Shown in pieces: positions 44,834 through 57,939 of a stretch of DNA of 64,000 nucleotides. A program made the translations under genes and the position numbers. Under the pieces are notes generated by a model, which saw nothing but the letters and a program-made list of their open reading frames with translations, was not told the DNA's origin and made no database searches. The DNA is from Blasia pusilla (Eukaryota > Marchantiophyta > Marchantiopsida > Blasiales): assembly GCA_050084515.1 (NCBI GenBank), contig CM114271.1, forward strand, positions 54,746,001 to 54,810,000. The letters are read 5' to 3'. How positions within the stretch are numbered: the first letter of the stretch is position 1; each line of letters opens with the position of its first letter.

Positions 44834-45211
44834 TCATGAGGGTTTGGGAAGAGGAGCACACATGCGGAGGACATTCTCGTAGCGGATAGTCCCACGGAGA
44901 GACATGTCATGGTGGGTGTCTCTTCCCATGGTGCAGAGTTGCTTTATTGTTATTGGGGACGAGCGTTGAGATGCATGGAGTGTAGACGAGCTCGTGAGGT
45001 AGTCGTGGAGCCATGTTTATGTTTGGAGTAGGGTACGAGAGTGTTAGATCTCTTCGGAGGGATCAACATGGCGGGTTGTTGCAGTATGGCACTGTTGCGG
45101 GGATGACGACACCGATGGTGCTAGATGTGTATAGGATAGGAGATCTTGTCGGGTACATATATGTGTGCTATCTGGAATTAGGGGGACCCAACTGCCAGCT
45201 AGGGGGGCGAT
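44834..45211 (+). other. 3' internal end of the family B element; no RT, RNase H or integrase
   Basis: Only about 380 bases separate the protease region from the polypurine tract (CTAGGGGGGCGAT, 45199-45211), so the pol enzymes are absent. The last 40 bases resemble 1320-1360 of family A. The element is therefore a non-autonomous or internally deleted relative. Confidence 0.65.
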
Positions 45212-45943
45212 TGTGAGGTCCCAGTGTATATGCATGAGTTTTATTGGTTATGTGTGGATCTACTCGTTTATTGTGTGGTGTGTAGATGTGACCAGCGATG
45301 TGGATTGTGTAGCGATGTGTATGCACACGACAACTGTCACATATTATTTCAACATAGGTAGAGTTTTATCGCGCTGAAGACATAGTGAGTCAGCGGACTA
45401 TTTGGGTGTAACTTTTTCCCGATATGTCGGATGAGGTTGGCAACAGGTCTAATGTGTTAGGAACGTCATTTATGGCGATTTTTCTATTTTGGTTTTAGTC
45501 CGTCAGGTGACCGTTGACCGAGTCAACGGTCACCTAGTAACTTGTGCAAGCAGGTTATCGTTGGGAGGGCTATTTTTGGGGGAAGAGATTTTTGGCTCTT
45601 CCCAAAGGTATAAGAGTGAGAGAAATGGCTTTCTCAAGCCATCTTTCTCATGTTGAGCCTTAGGAGCGCCTCTCTTGCATAGACGTGTGTGGATGTGTAG
45701 GAGTCAAGGTGCTAACGTCCGGATTCCCTCATAGCAGAGGGTGGATATGGTTCAATATGCCAATGTAGATTCATGAGTGGAGTTTTAGGCTGGGTGAGCC
45801 ATTTTTACTACTTTTATTTTTGTTGTGGGGTCCGAGTGTATATGCGTGAGTTTATTTGGTTATGTGTGGATCTACCTGTACGTTGGGGAAGATCGGTGTT
45901 ATGTGGTGTGTAGATGTGACCAGCGATGTGTATGCGCACGACA
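45212..45943 (+). repeat. family B 3' LTR (repeat-core-repeat)
   Basis: Starts TGTGAGGTCC right after the polypurine tract and ends GCGCACGACA. The end repeats are 45212-45332 (121 bp) and 45824-45943 (120 bp). The core 45335-45823 equals the 5' copy at 41416-41905. The TATA box TATAAG is at 45609, after a 'ggaagag...ctcttcc' hairpin. The plan is the same as in family A although the end repeats share only their last 30 bases or so. Confidence 0.75.
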
Positions 45944-46427
45944 AGGGGTACTATCATGATATTAGTGAGATAGAGCTATTCTTGAAGTTTACCCTTGAAT
46001 GTGGTTTCTTAAGATAGTGGCTCCATCCCATATGTACACAATGTGTGCTCCATGGTTAATATTCATGGAGAGGGACATGGATTATAAAAGGGAAACTAAT
46101 GATGGGGAAAGAGAGCATCCAACCTCTTGATCTTAGCACCCAAAAAAATTTCATACCACTTGTGATTCAAGAGTTGGCTATATGGGGTTGTAGGAACCTA
46201 ACTAGGGATGGCATTTTTATGACCTTTTGGTGTGATGGTGTATAGATTCATGTGTTAAATATTTGTTCATGAGTTTATAAGTGAGAATAATTTGCGTTGT
46301 ATATTAATATGTATGTTATGAAAAATTTCACACTAATGGTAGTTAAGCAAGAATAAATAGTATGGCTTGGTAGAGGAGCTATATGTATGGCTAGGAATGG
46401 AGAGTCCAAGAGTGGCATGTTAGCTTC
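45944..46427. other. no gene recognised
   Basis: Flank of the family B element. No open frame or motif of note. Confidence 0.4.
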
Positions 46428-47060
46428 CCAAGGTGAATTGTGTGTACATGTCATCCTTTATGGGATTTCCTGGCAACTCCTTTGACTTTTATTGATTATC
46501 TTGGTTAGTTTAATTAGTAATCTATTGCAAGTTGGTGAAAAATGTGAGTACAAATCATGTTCTTAGAGAGGCTCATATCTCTACATTTGAGCCTTCTAAG
46601 CATAGGCTAAGGAAGGGTGCTTACATGCTAGTCTCTCTTGGATGACTTGGGTGAACATATCATCCTTTAGGGGGTTTCTTGGGACCTTCTTGGAGGTTTC
46701 TTGAAGCTCTTGATTATATTCATGACATGTGGTACAAGTTGGAGTGATATGTGTGCATAAGTCACCTTCTTGGAGCCTTAGGGGCTTGGAAAGAGAGATA
46801 TCCTAAGAGAGGCTTATATTTCTATGTTTGAGCCTTCCAAGTGTATGCTAGGTCTAGCCTCCCTTGGTAACAGGTGTGTATATGTCTAATTTTTAGGAGC
46901 TTTATTGGAAACTTCTTGAAGGTTTCTTGAACTTTTTTATTACGTGAGTAACATATGGTATCTTATAGGCATAAATCACCTTCTTGGTTCTTGAAAGGCT
47001 TGGAGAGGCTCATCTTTCAATGATAAATCCTTCTAAGAATACGCTAGGGGAGGGTATGTT
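46428..47060. repeat. tandem repeat of about 215-225 bp, three copies
   Basis: Copies start near 46428, 46636 and 46858. Each has the order: 'cttgg.tgac.tgtgt..ata', 'ttaggggttt.ttgg', 'ttcttgaaggtttcttgaa', 'acatgtggta', 'gcataa.tcaccttcttgg' and 'gaggctcat.tttc.a..tttgagccttc'. The copies are clearly diverged from each other. Confidence 0.7.
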
Positions 47061-47205
47061 TGGAGATGCATTAGACCTAAATTCTATCATATTGAGGATG
47101 TACAAACTAATAACCCAACAAGGCCTACACTCATATATAGCTACACACAATGAAGAGCTAGCTTGGATAAATAGGAAGAATGAGAATGTGTAGAAAGATA
47201 ATGAG

Positions 47206-47209
47206 AGAG

Positions 47210-47299
<90 letters not shown>
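47206..47299. repeat. (CT)n microsatellite, about 90 bp
   Basis: An almost pure CT dinucleotide run. A minus-strand frame across it encodes only Arg-Glu repeats and is not a gene. Confidence 0.98.
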
Positions 47300-47302
<3 letters not shown>

Positions 47303-48630
47303 CAGTAGATGTGAAGATGACCAAGAAGTTAGTTGAACTGACATACGATCCTCTCATAGACGTCCCCTGCTCCTCATGGATGTTACCTAGAATCTCCTCT
47401 ATATCATCTGTGTCCATGGCCCTTTTATAATGCCTTCTATGCTTATTTTTTAACAATTTATTGGGCCTTTTTTTCAAATTTTAATGGATGGTCCACTATT
47501 AAAATAAGCTTGTATTCTAATAATTAAAACCCTATTTTGATTATATATATATATATTTTACATTTATTTATTTATTGAAGATGAACTCATTTATTCGGAA
47601 TGGAAATATTTCAGACTTCATTACAAAAATTTCTTTTCCTTTAAGAAAGAATCCAATACTTTCCTACCACATGGGTCTCATGCCCATACATCCTTTATGC
47701 CTTGTTTATAAACCATTGCAACACAAGTTATCACCATCTCTAGTTCAATCCATTGGACGTCTTTGCTATCTTAAGTAAATCACACCGAACTATTATTCTC
47801 ATCTAAACATACTTTATATGTCTCAATTTTGCATAAGTCTTTCCAATTTTCTTCCTCAAATTTTTCACCTTTCCTATCTAGATCTTGTAAATGTACCTTT
47901 TGTCCATACATGCAACATGGATATCCATCTTTGTCTTCCCTTTTTGCCTACATATTGCAACTTGAGACATGGAGCTTCATAAAAATTAGTCTCTAAACAA
48001 TAAAACACAAATACTCCCTATATCAAGAATGCAAGAGGTTTCTGGTGCATCAAGTGGACTTAATGGAAGTCTCACAAAAACTAAAGGCCAAAGAAAAAAT
48101 TCTTACTCTAAGAAGCATATCTTTGGAAAGGATTCCAACTAGTTGACTAACTAATGTGGATTTATAATTTTTCTTGCCTTTACATGTAATCATAAGAGCT
48201 ATCTTCTTAGGTACTTGAATATCTTTGAATGCACAAATCTTGTATAACTTCACTCATGATATGTCTAAATTCATGATTAACTACATGTATGTTTGGTAAA
48301 CCATCATCTACTATATAAGTATCAACGAGTACAATCAATTCCTCATCGAGTTCATCCCACATGGATATGTCTCTGTTCAAATTAAATGAAGGTACTTAAT
48401 CAATACAAATTTTTTCCTCGACTCCATCAACATAATTGTAATTTTCTTGGTTCACATCCAACTTAAAATCTACTTCTAGATTTGGAGAAGCTATTAATTT
48501 CCAAATATTGGCTATCTCTCAACCAGGTGTTATTCTCAGCGTCCCAAGGTCTGTCCCACCAAAGTTTCCGTGCCTCATTCACACTTGGATGTTGACACAT
48601 TTGCAACATAACACACATATTTCTTTCATG
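47300..48630. other. no separate gene; AT-rich 3' flank of the minus-strand transposase-like gene
   Basis: Short open frames without motif. Part of it may be the 3' portion of the 48631-52084 gene. Confidence 0.35.
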
Positions 48631-51600
48631 CTACAAACCTTTCTTCAAGGGCTCCACTACTACTTTGTTAGTCTTATTGTGCGAGTAATCATCTAGATCA
48701 ACGAGTTTCTCACTAGATTTTAAGGGATGGAGATCATGCCAAATATGCTTTTGGTTCTTATGATGCCAAAATTTCACACCTTTTTCCCTAAACTCAATCA
48801 TTTCCAATTTGTTAAAACTAGTAGCACAATCCAAAAATGTGCCAAAATTGTAACATCTCTCATGACCACTCATCCTTCCTAATTTTGAGAAGAAAAGGTC
48901 ACAACAATCAGATCCTACCATGTGTAGAGGAATGGGCAAGGTGGAGAACTTATTTTGGAAGAGACAAATAAGTAGAAACATATAATGACAACAAATTCTG
49001 AATGCCATGAAATGCTTATAGGCTAAGCATGTTCTTCTCCAAAAACTCTGCACAATTGTCAACAATAGAGTGTGTCCCATATCTTAACCAAAGGCTCCAC
49101 GACCATTGGAAGAAAGACACTTCCCCACATAATTGAACACACTCATAAAATCTTAGGGAAAGAGAAAAGAATATATCTATATAATCTGCCACAAACTCTA
49201 GATGCAATTAGATACCCAAAGTTCGTGAAGAACATTTGTCCTCTTCCCCAAGTAACTCAATAGTTTCTTAACTTGTCTACTAGTTATCCTCTAGGGTCTT
49301 GCCCAATTTTATCTATCTCTCCGACACATATCATCGAATAACGCTTGTATTCATCAAAAGAGTAATGCTTGAAACTAATATTCGATGATATGTTATGATT
49401 TTAGCATAAGGAGATCATAAAGCTACATCAAAAGAGTAATGCTTTATGATCTCCTTATGCTAAAAGTTGACTCATTTGATCTAATGGGTTTATTGCCTTC
49501 TTACCATTATGGGCAGGGTCTTGACCTTCGAGTCCGTAAATGTCACCATTAGGGAGGATTGACATTGAAAGCATCCAAGATTCCCACCCAAAAACTTATC
49601 TATCAACCTCTCCATGTTTACCCAAGTAATCCTCCATCATCAATTTATGCCTACAAGAATTTCCATCACTAGCATGCCCAATAACGGGACTTAAAAACAC
49701 TCTACATTCCATATCCCAATACCTTTTCATCATATCCCAATGTTTTGTCACCCAACTAGCCTTGAATGTGTTACACGTAGGAATACAACAAAGTGCAAGC
49801 TTACGAAATCTCTCATGAAGTGGATTTACTTTGACAACTTGAGCATAAACATTGCAAATTTGCTTGGTAGGTGGAAAAAATATTATTGCACCCTTCCTTT
49901 CCATCACCAATCTTCACCTTAAGCCCAAATGAGCACATATGGTTGTCCTCCTCACCTTAAATTCAATTAAGGCATCCCATTTTGCTTCCCACCTACATAT
50001 TGATAATAATTTTTTAGAATATAACAAAATATATATATATTAAATTTCTTAACATAAAAATCCATGACAATGATGTATCGAGGGGCATGCTCCCCAACCT
50101 TGCTCTAGGTTTGATATGCCTTTCATCCTCAACAAGGATGATTGGTACTTCCCCTTCAATCCCCAACTTAGCCTTGGTAGATCCATATATCTTTGCTATC
50201 TTAGCAAAGATTTTAGTTCTCATCCCTATGTGGAAAGGTACCAACTTAGATGTCTCTCTTGTTAAGGTTCTAAAACTTGGACCATAAAGATTCATAGCCA
50301 TTAACCATGCTATTGATATCCCTGTAGGCTATAATAATGCCCAATTGATTGATTTTTTTCCTTTACTATAACAAAAGGCCCTTTCCTTTTTGTTCAAATT
50401 TGTTCCCACACCAATGAGGAAATCCCAAAGTGCCAATTTTTCACCAAATTTATACCTCTTCCAAGCTATAATGATATTGAGACGAAACGAAAGGATATCT
50501 CTCCTATTAGTCACCCCATATAACATTACATCCAATTTTTCTTTTTGGTGTTTAGAGCACATAATTGCCTAAACATACACCAAAGCTCCCACCTCTCAAG
50601 TCTTATGGATATGAGTGCAATTTGGGTAGCCTCTCTAAGCTCTAGGTTTATCAAGTAATGCAAACGAATTCTCACTAGGTTATTTCTAAGTCCATGTTTG
50701 TGCATTGATTGCACACTTTGATAGGCTCTCTTCGTGAAGTCTCCCATCTTGGGAATGTTGAAGCATTGCTCATAACATAAGTTCCTAAACCCACCTGCAA
50801 GAATGGAGTTGTAAGCACACTCTATATGCCTAAAGGTGCCTTCAATAAGCACATGCTCATTTTTAATAAGGCTATAAACTAGCCTAGACATATGTGGTTT
50901 GCATATCCAAAGTTTTCCCATCATTTGATCATGTGTTACAAGTTTTACATCTACATACACTCCATCATAAGATGTTTTTTTGAACCAAAATCCCCAAATT
51001 ATAGTAGAAAGACTCTCCTTATATTGCATGTTATGATGTATCTCCTCCAAAGAATCCTAGGATGGTTTGTCACCTTTTAGTATTTATAGCATTAACCTTC
51101 TTTGGTCTTCCATGCTTGGAACTCCTTATGGGGTAGAAGTAGTTTTAATGGACTCTTGGAAATTATTCATATATTCATGAAAGCACATATGCTCTTGAAG
51201 GTATGATATAAGTTATTAACCAAGGAATTAACAAAAACTTACATCCACAATAAGTACACCTAACCCTATACTTTTCACGCCTCATACTAGTATCAAAAGT
51301 ATCACCCTCTATCAAATAGGGCTTTTTGCTAGTCAATTCTTCATCATTGACCATCTCCAGTATGATTACACCATGGTCAATGGTTTCTCTCAAGTTTAGA
51401 ATGCATGTGTCCTCCCTTCTCCAGGTTGTTGACCTCTAACATAATTTCCGCCCCATACACCAATTCTTTATGTTTAGACCTATGGTTGAGGAAAAGGTTA
51501 AAAATGCTACTCTTTTGCTCACTCCCTTCACAAGTTCCATCTTTCAATTTGCATTCTACCCATTCTAGGCGAGTTGGAGACATATCTCCATCATCCCATG

Positions 51601-52084
51601 TGATAGCCCTCAATTTATGGTTCTCCCCTATACTGCTTGGACCAAGTTTCAAGTTTTATAGCTTTAGACTTCCAAACTTCCAAGACTTGAGGTTTCAGCA
51701 AAACTAATTCCAAGATGGTTGTGTCTTCTCAGATGGAAGGTATAGATAGTGGAGCACTCATATTCGATATGGAAGGGTGTTGATTTTCCTTTGAAATTTC
51801 TATAGAATGGTTGATAGAGGTGAGGGTAATTCCCCCTAATCATTTATACATGGTGGCAACTCAAACTAGTCGTCCTCTACTTGTGACCTAGCTTTGCTTC
51901 CTTGACTCTCAACATGCCCTTCCAAAAAACCATCAAGATAACGATGGTCTATCATAATTATCCCACTACTAAAAAAATATTGGTCTTGCATGATGGACTC
52001 AATACTTTTGTCGAAAACAATATCATAATCAGGATCCCAAAACCCCCAAGTACGCCCCTCAAACAAACTAGATGAGTCAATCAA
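48631..52084 (-). pseudogene. unclassified transposase-like gene (multi-part, decayed)
   Basis: Minus-strand open stretches in order look like pieces of one protein. 52084-51866 starts IDSSSLFEGRTWGFWDPD and is acidic. 51393-51175 has a CTYCGC zinc-type pair. 51050-50526 is a 174-codon helical part. 50301-50014 has LYGPSFRTLTRE, IYGSTKAKLGIEGEVPI and ILVEDERHIKPRA. 49910-49596 has VNPLHERFRKLALCCIPTC, then SPVIGHASDGNSCRHKLMME. 49080-48631 has MVGSDCCDLFFSKLGRM, then KFWHHKNQKHIWHDLHP. The conserved acidic residues in VEDE, HASDG and GSD...FF suggest a DDE-type nuclease fold, but that is inference. It resembles repeated proteins of unknown class in early-diverging plants and algae, from memory only. 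Stops and AT-rich gaps separate the parts. Confidence 0.45.
49399..49465. repeat. perfect 25-bp inverted repeat with 17-base loop, plus a 19-bp direct repeat
   Basis: The arms are 49399-49423 and 49441-49465, all 25 pairs matching. A 19-base word, 'catcaaaagagtaatgctt', occurs at about 49355-49373 and again at 49426-49444, overlapping the loop and the right arm. The pattern suggests template-switched repair or a small insertion. Confidence 0.9.
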
Positions 52085-55000
52085 TTTTCTAAACCAAGTC
52101 AGTGTGGCATCTAGAGTGAATTTAAGAGGTGCTTCAACATTGGAGCTAATTTGTCATGACTTGACATATATCGATCCAAATTCTATTTCCATGTTTTGGC
52201 ATGGTTTTTTCTCCATTTCATACATCTTGTAATTATTGTCCCATACCTACATTTCCAACAAATACCATTGCAAAATTAATTCAAAATTAAACAAGACAGA
52301 TCAAGTTCTAAGAAATGTTAGTAAGTAATCATCAAAGAATAAATAAATACAGAATTTATAGCTATACTACTGGATTTTCTTACTTGAGTATTGATCTCAC
52401 TAAATAGTAAACCTCTAAAGAATATGCACTATGAAACTTTCCATCTTTATCCTTAACATCAAACAAAGCCACTAACATTAGCAAAACTAGCACTCCTTTC
52501 TATTTCTTTATCATAGTGGATTACACGGGGACAAAGTCTAAACTAAAACATGCTATGTCTGGTCACGTTCCTAGAATTTTAGAAATAAGCATATATATGC
52601 CAATATAATAAGGACATATAAGATAGTCAACTATGGTCCCAGGTCTACATCTAGGACATATTACCCTCCCAAATGAAGTTTGGTGTTTGGAGTAGCAGAA
52701 GTCAACATTACATTAATGTGACTAGATGTCCTACTAATGACCTTTATGATTTGGGCAAGTGGACGTTCCATTCCCCCATGATATATTATGACACATATGC
52801 GTTGTATATTTCAAAATAATACCAACAATACTCAACCATATCAAAATAGTCTCAAAGTTCCTCACCCCATCCGTCAATCATCCCAACTAAAGTATATATG
52901 TCTCTCCATAGAGTTGTAAGCCCATTGTGGAGAGACCCATGGGGCAATGCTTGTCCTCAATAGGGAATCCTCCTCACAAAAATAATATGCTAGATCAGGA
53001 GGAATTCCACACAACAATTTCAAGGTTTGCTAATTAAAAAAGTCCCACTATTGGAATCACACGTCGTAGCCCATGATCCCAAGAGGGCTAGAACCCCTAA
53101 CCATTCTCCCATTAACTCACCCTGCATATTTTACTCTATCAAATTTTAGTAGTATTTGTGCTTGGTAGCTATCCAAGAGTGTATAATTTGACAACACAAC
53201 AACCAGTGAAAATGTTTGCTTCATTGATCATGAGGCATTCCAAATATTCAAAAAAAAATCGAAGGGAGTTAAGATGCAATCTTGATTTATTCACATAGAA
53301 TCATACTCCTTGCTAAATCTTGATCGTGTTATAGCTTACATGAAAAAGAACAGAGAGAGATAAACGTATCGATGGACCAAAGTAGAGAGAGAAAACATGT
53401 TGATGGACACCGACGATAGGTCACAATTAAAACTTACTTGAGAGTGCTCGGCGGTTCTGATGGATAATAATGTCATACCATCGAATAAATCTGGAGCAAT
53501 CACGATCACAATTGGAGAGTTTAGACCAAAAATTGGGCAAAGGTAGGGATGGAGAGGGAGTGAATCTAGGAACATAACGTTTGAGTTCAGACCACCCAAG
53601 GAATAAGGTGATCTGGGAGTAGTTTATGATGCTAATTATTTGTTTGCGGGAGGAGGATAACGGGATTCTGGGAAGGTGGTGACGAAATGGTTTAAATCGA
53701 TGCAAATGTCGTTTACCAAGGTTATTGACACTATTTACTCCCATTGCAAAGGATCACTTTGGGGGATAAATCATCAATGTCCTCCTTTTGAATTTTTTGT
53801 ACAATAATGGAGCTCCCTATATTGCTCTTCGTTGAACTCCTCTAAAATCAAATATAAGGAGCCATACTTCAAATAAATGTAAGATAAGCATGTTGGGGAC
53901 TAATTGCTAAACGTGTTTCACATAGAAAATTCCAACAAAAAAAGAACAAAATAATCCCTACAAGATTTTTTGACTACCAACAAGAATTTTGAATGTGCAT
54001 GCGGACTCAATAATACTTTGACCGTCTGAGTATTTTTGAAAATACTACTGGCAATAAGACATATTGAATATAAAAAATGGAAATACAAGCTTAACATAAG
54101 ACACTTTATTTCTAGATGTATCCAACTGTAAAATACAATCCCGCACTCCCTACTCTTAACCTTTTGAGCAATTTATCTCGTGGCCTTACCATGTGTGTGT
54201 TCTATCAGTGGGGTCCAATGAAGAGTGCACATAATTCACTTGCGCACTCACTACACCTTGAAAATAAACGTGAGAAATCACAATGCAATAGGAAAGTTTG
54301 GCTTGGAAGATATTTACCTTCTCAAGGATGGTAAGCCACAAATCATTGTGAGGTTACACAAGTGACCGATGAAAAGCTGTGACAAAATGCACTACGACGA
54401 TGAGTGATGAAGTTGCATTGTTGGACAAGACTAGAGACGAGCTTGTAGAAGCTTCATAAGGGAGTTGCGACAATCCTCTTTGACTGAATTTTTGGTCCAC
54501 ATCTAGAAACACCAACCTAAGATCAAAGAACACCAACACTCAAGCAATAGCACTAGAAGATCAATTAGTTGATTGAACCCCAAAGAGACCCACAAATGAT
54601 GAAATGAGTTGCTTGGAAAAAACCTTGCCAAATATGTTACTTCAATCCGTCACTAGATTTCCAAAAAGGGAGAGATTTCAATCTCTTGACAAGAAAGACC
54701 ATAAAAAAATAGAGTTTCCAAATTCCACCATAGTTGTGATTAGTAAGTACGCTTTGAGATAGACCAAATGACTTCCTCCACATACCCCTTCTTTGCATCG
54801 TGGAACACATACACTTTTGAATAAGAAAATTGTGCAAGGCCTTTGCCATTGCGACAAGCTTCTCATATAGGTCCAAAAAATCCAACTCATGAAATGAGAC
54901 CTTTTGACCTCCCACTTTAGACAACCCCTCCCCACCTCATGGGAATAAACAAACCAGATCAAGCCATGAGAGAGGATCTAACAACATAACAGTGTAGCCA

Positions 55001-57050
55001 TCATGTAGCTTAATTTGTATCTAATGGGGCTAGTACTTGTAGCGCTAATTGATTAGGGTACAAGGAAATAGCACCATTGGATTGGATATCCAATAGTGGC
55101 CTCCAAATCGAGACCTCTTCTGTAGCCACCTCAGCCATATCTTAAAGACTGCAAACAAATGCGAGTGGTTGATTAGTGCTTTGAAGGGCTAGAAATTTAG
55201 GGTGGGAGCTAAATTTATAGCCCTTCAAAATAAAGGGTGGGAGTAATTATATGATGAATTATAGATGCTTAGCATAATATAAATATTTACTTGCGAATGA
55301 TATATTAACTTATGAAATTTGAAGATCTATTTAACAGAATACACTTAACCCTTAAATAGCTTGTCAATTACAAGTATAGATGGACCAATACTTAGAACCC
55401 TATGTGATGTGTTACGTGTTAAGTTCATGAATGTGTATATGACATCAATGAATGTGCATGAAAACTATGCTCCTCTATTACATAGATCAATCTCAATTTC
55501 CTAGCAACATGCCCAAGGTGACATGGTTTTACGACGGGGCAGGTTGTGGGAGATGCCACTACTAGAGGCCCTCTTGGTTGTATAGATATTTCTTTAATCC
55601 TAGTTGATATTATTTCCATGGTCGGTGACGCTAGGTTTGGGATGGTTCCTCTTTTTTTTACTCTCTTGGTCCGATGTGGCCTTAGAATTTCTCAACTCTT
55701 TAAATCCCCCTTTTTGGTATTTTTTATGGCTCGTCCCTTGCTCTTTTGTTTAGGCTTCATATTCTTCCAATCCTTATCACTTTTATCTTGACCTCTTACA
55801 AGGTGGTCTTCATGGTATAAGCAGAGTTGGACACAAGCCATATTGGTAAGCTATCCCTACCAAAAAACTCTAAAAAATAGAGTCTTATGGCACACTAAAG
55901 ACTACAATGATTTTGTAGATCTTTTATTCAAGTGATTTTATATTAGGAAACAAGTTAGAAATCCCCAAGCTATATTTTTTTATGTACAGGGCAAATGTTA
56001 TTTACAATGTCCCCTAGGTGAAGTTGGGAAATATTTTATTGGAATATGAAAAGCCAAAACATTCTCTTATGAAGAAAAACACATAGATTTCAAAATTCAT
56101 GAGAGAAGTCTAAAATAGTGAAACGAGATTATTGTGTATCATAAAAATTGAACAAACTTATCTATACTCTTGTCAATTTTAGATATTAAAATAAATAAAA
56201 ATATACTCTATAATTGGTGATCCCATATGCAAAATAACACAAAATAGTAAGATAATAAGACAAAATAATAACAAACTTGCAATTTTGCCTCTTGATCCAC
56301 ACTTTATATTTTGAGAAAGAAAAAAAAGTTGAATGGAAGAGGGAAATAATAAGATTCATGAATGATTTAATTAATGTGGGTTGTTATGGTGGGGAAGAAT
56401 GAAGGGTATTTAGGATATTGTTTTAACTTTGATGGAAAAATTAAATTATTTAGAAAAAAGTTGTCAATTGTTTATAATTAGAAAAATCAATTTCATGTTT
56501 AAATTTTGAAATGAAATAAATAAATTATTTAAAAATCATTTTGATGAGAAGCACTAACATCCTAACTAGAATTCTAACTAACATTTACTAGAGGGTTGCT
56601 CGTGCTATGTATGGATGATTTTCAAAATTTAAAAAACCTTCTCTCTTCCTTTCCCTTCTTCATTTAATTGTTTATTTTAATTAAACTCCTTTTCCTTTAA
56701 ATGAGGTGTACCAATATCATACAAATTTTCAAAAGACACATTTTTTTAGGTTGATACATGTCACTTTAAAAAAAAGAAATTCAATGGAGAAGAGACAATT
56801 AAATGAAAAATGGAAAAGAAAAGTGATGTTGTTTATAATTTGAAGATCACCCATAAATAACACGGAAAATCCTCTAATAAATGCTAACTAGAATACTAGT
56901 TAACATGTTTGTGCTCGTAAAAGAAAATAATTAAAAAATATATTTACAACTAAAAATATATATTCTTCAAATTCCAATTTTTTTAATTATATAGATTTAA
57001 ACCATCTAAAATAGATTGGCTACTATCGTCTCTAAACATCTCACGAGAAC
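52085..57050. other. AT-rich stretch, no gene recognised
   Basis: Open frames here (for example on the minus strand at 53336-53744 and 54637-54962, and on the plus strand at 55546-55791) have no recognisable motif and are not accepted as genes. Some may be remnants of the minus-strand transposase-like gene's 5' side (52085-53750). 55800-57050 is very AT-rich. Confidence 0.4.
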
Positions 57051-57700
57051 CTTACTTCCAAGTCGGACACTTGACGTCTATCCCACTCCCCATGTCGATT
57101 TTACGAGCTCCTTTACTAGTTTCATTTTTGGGGACGATTGCGTTCCACCTTTTCCAAGCGGGTGAGGTCGTGAGCCGGACGACGCCTTCCGCCGGCGTCC
57201 CCACGCAAGAAACGCCGGGTTCTTCATCATGCGGGACGGGTTCTCCGCGCAGAGACTGGGTAGGCCTTTCGTGGGAACGCAGTACGGCCCGCACTAAGGG
57301 CCGCCTCTGTATTTTCGAGCATTTTCTGTCGCCTCCAACCCCATGAGGACGGACGGACGAACGGACGGACGGACAATGCCAGGTGGCTGCTGCATCGAGG
57401 AGCGTATCCGTCAGGATCTATGCCATTAAGTCACATGTGACTAGCTATTGTAAGAGTAGGTGCCCTCAATAAGTGCTTCTAAGGAGGGGGGAATCAAAGC
57501 CAGCCTGTTAGGTGGCAGTTTTCCACACGACACACTAATTTCACACCATTTCAGCGGTTTCAGCCTCATGAGGCGAAACCGCTGTGATAATCCGACCCTC
57601 CTCCTCTGCACACTTTGGGTCAGGTTACTACTGTAGGCGTGGAACGGCGCATCCGTTCGTACACATCCATCCGATCCATGCAGTGCGACATACGTCTGGA
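57051..57700. other. GC-rich block with GGAC microsatellite and a strong hairpin
   Basis: A GC-rich island in AT-rich surroundings. A (GGAC)n run lies at about 57349-57375. An inverted repeat at 57552-57584 (CAGCGGTTTC ... GAAACCGCTG, 10 pairs, with an inner palindrome GCCTCATGAGGC) forms a long stem. Frames on both strands are open by composition only. It resembles the block at 38060-38815 in character but not obviously in sequence. Confidence 0.5.
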
Positions 57701-57939
57701 CGGAGGCAGAAGGTCTTTCCGTATATACCGAGATCTCCTCTCGTGATGTATGACTCATGGGCTAGCGTTTTGAGATTCTTGTACATACACCTGTCTCCTC
57801 CCGTGATATGTGACATCATGACTGGTGGTCGGAGGTTGCAGGAGTTTCCATCTTCCTCCCATGCAATCATTTAGGAGATCATGGGCTAGTGATAGGTTTC
57901 CATATTGCGATGAAACCCGTCAGCATGCGGTTTTGAAAT

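Noticed and set aside
47141-47344. Minus-strand frame with an Arg-Glu repeat.
   Set aside because: It is a translation of the CT microsatellite.
55805-55840. Primer-binding-site-like word 'tggtataagcagagttgg'.
   Set aside because: Only a loose match to the usual tRNA-Met site, and no LTR end or gag could be placed around it.
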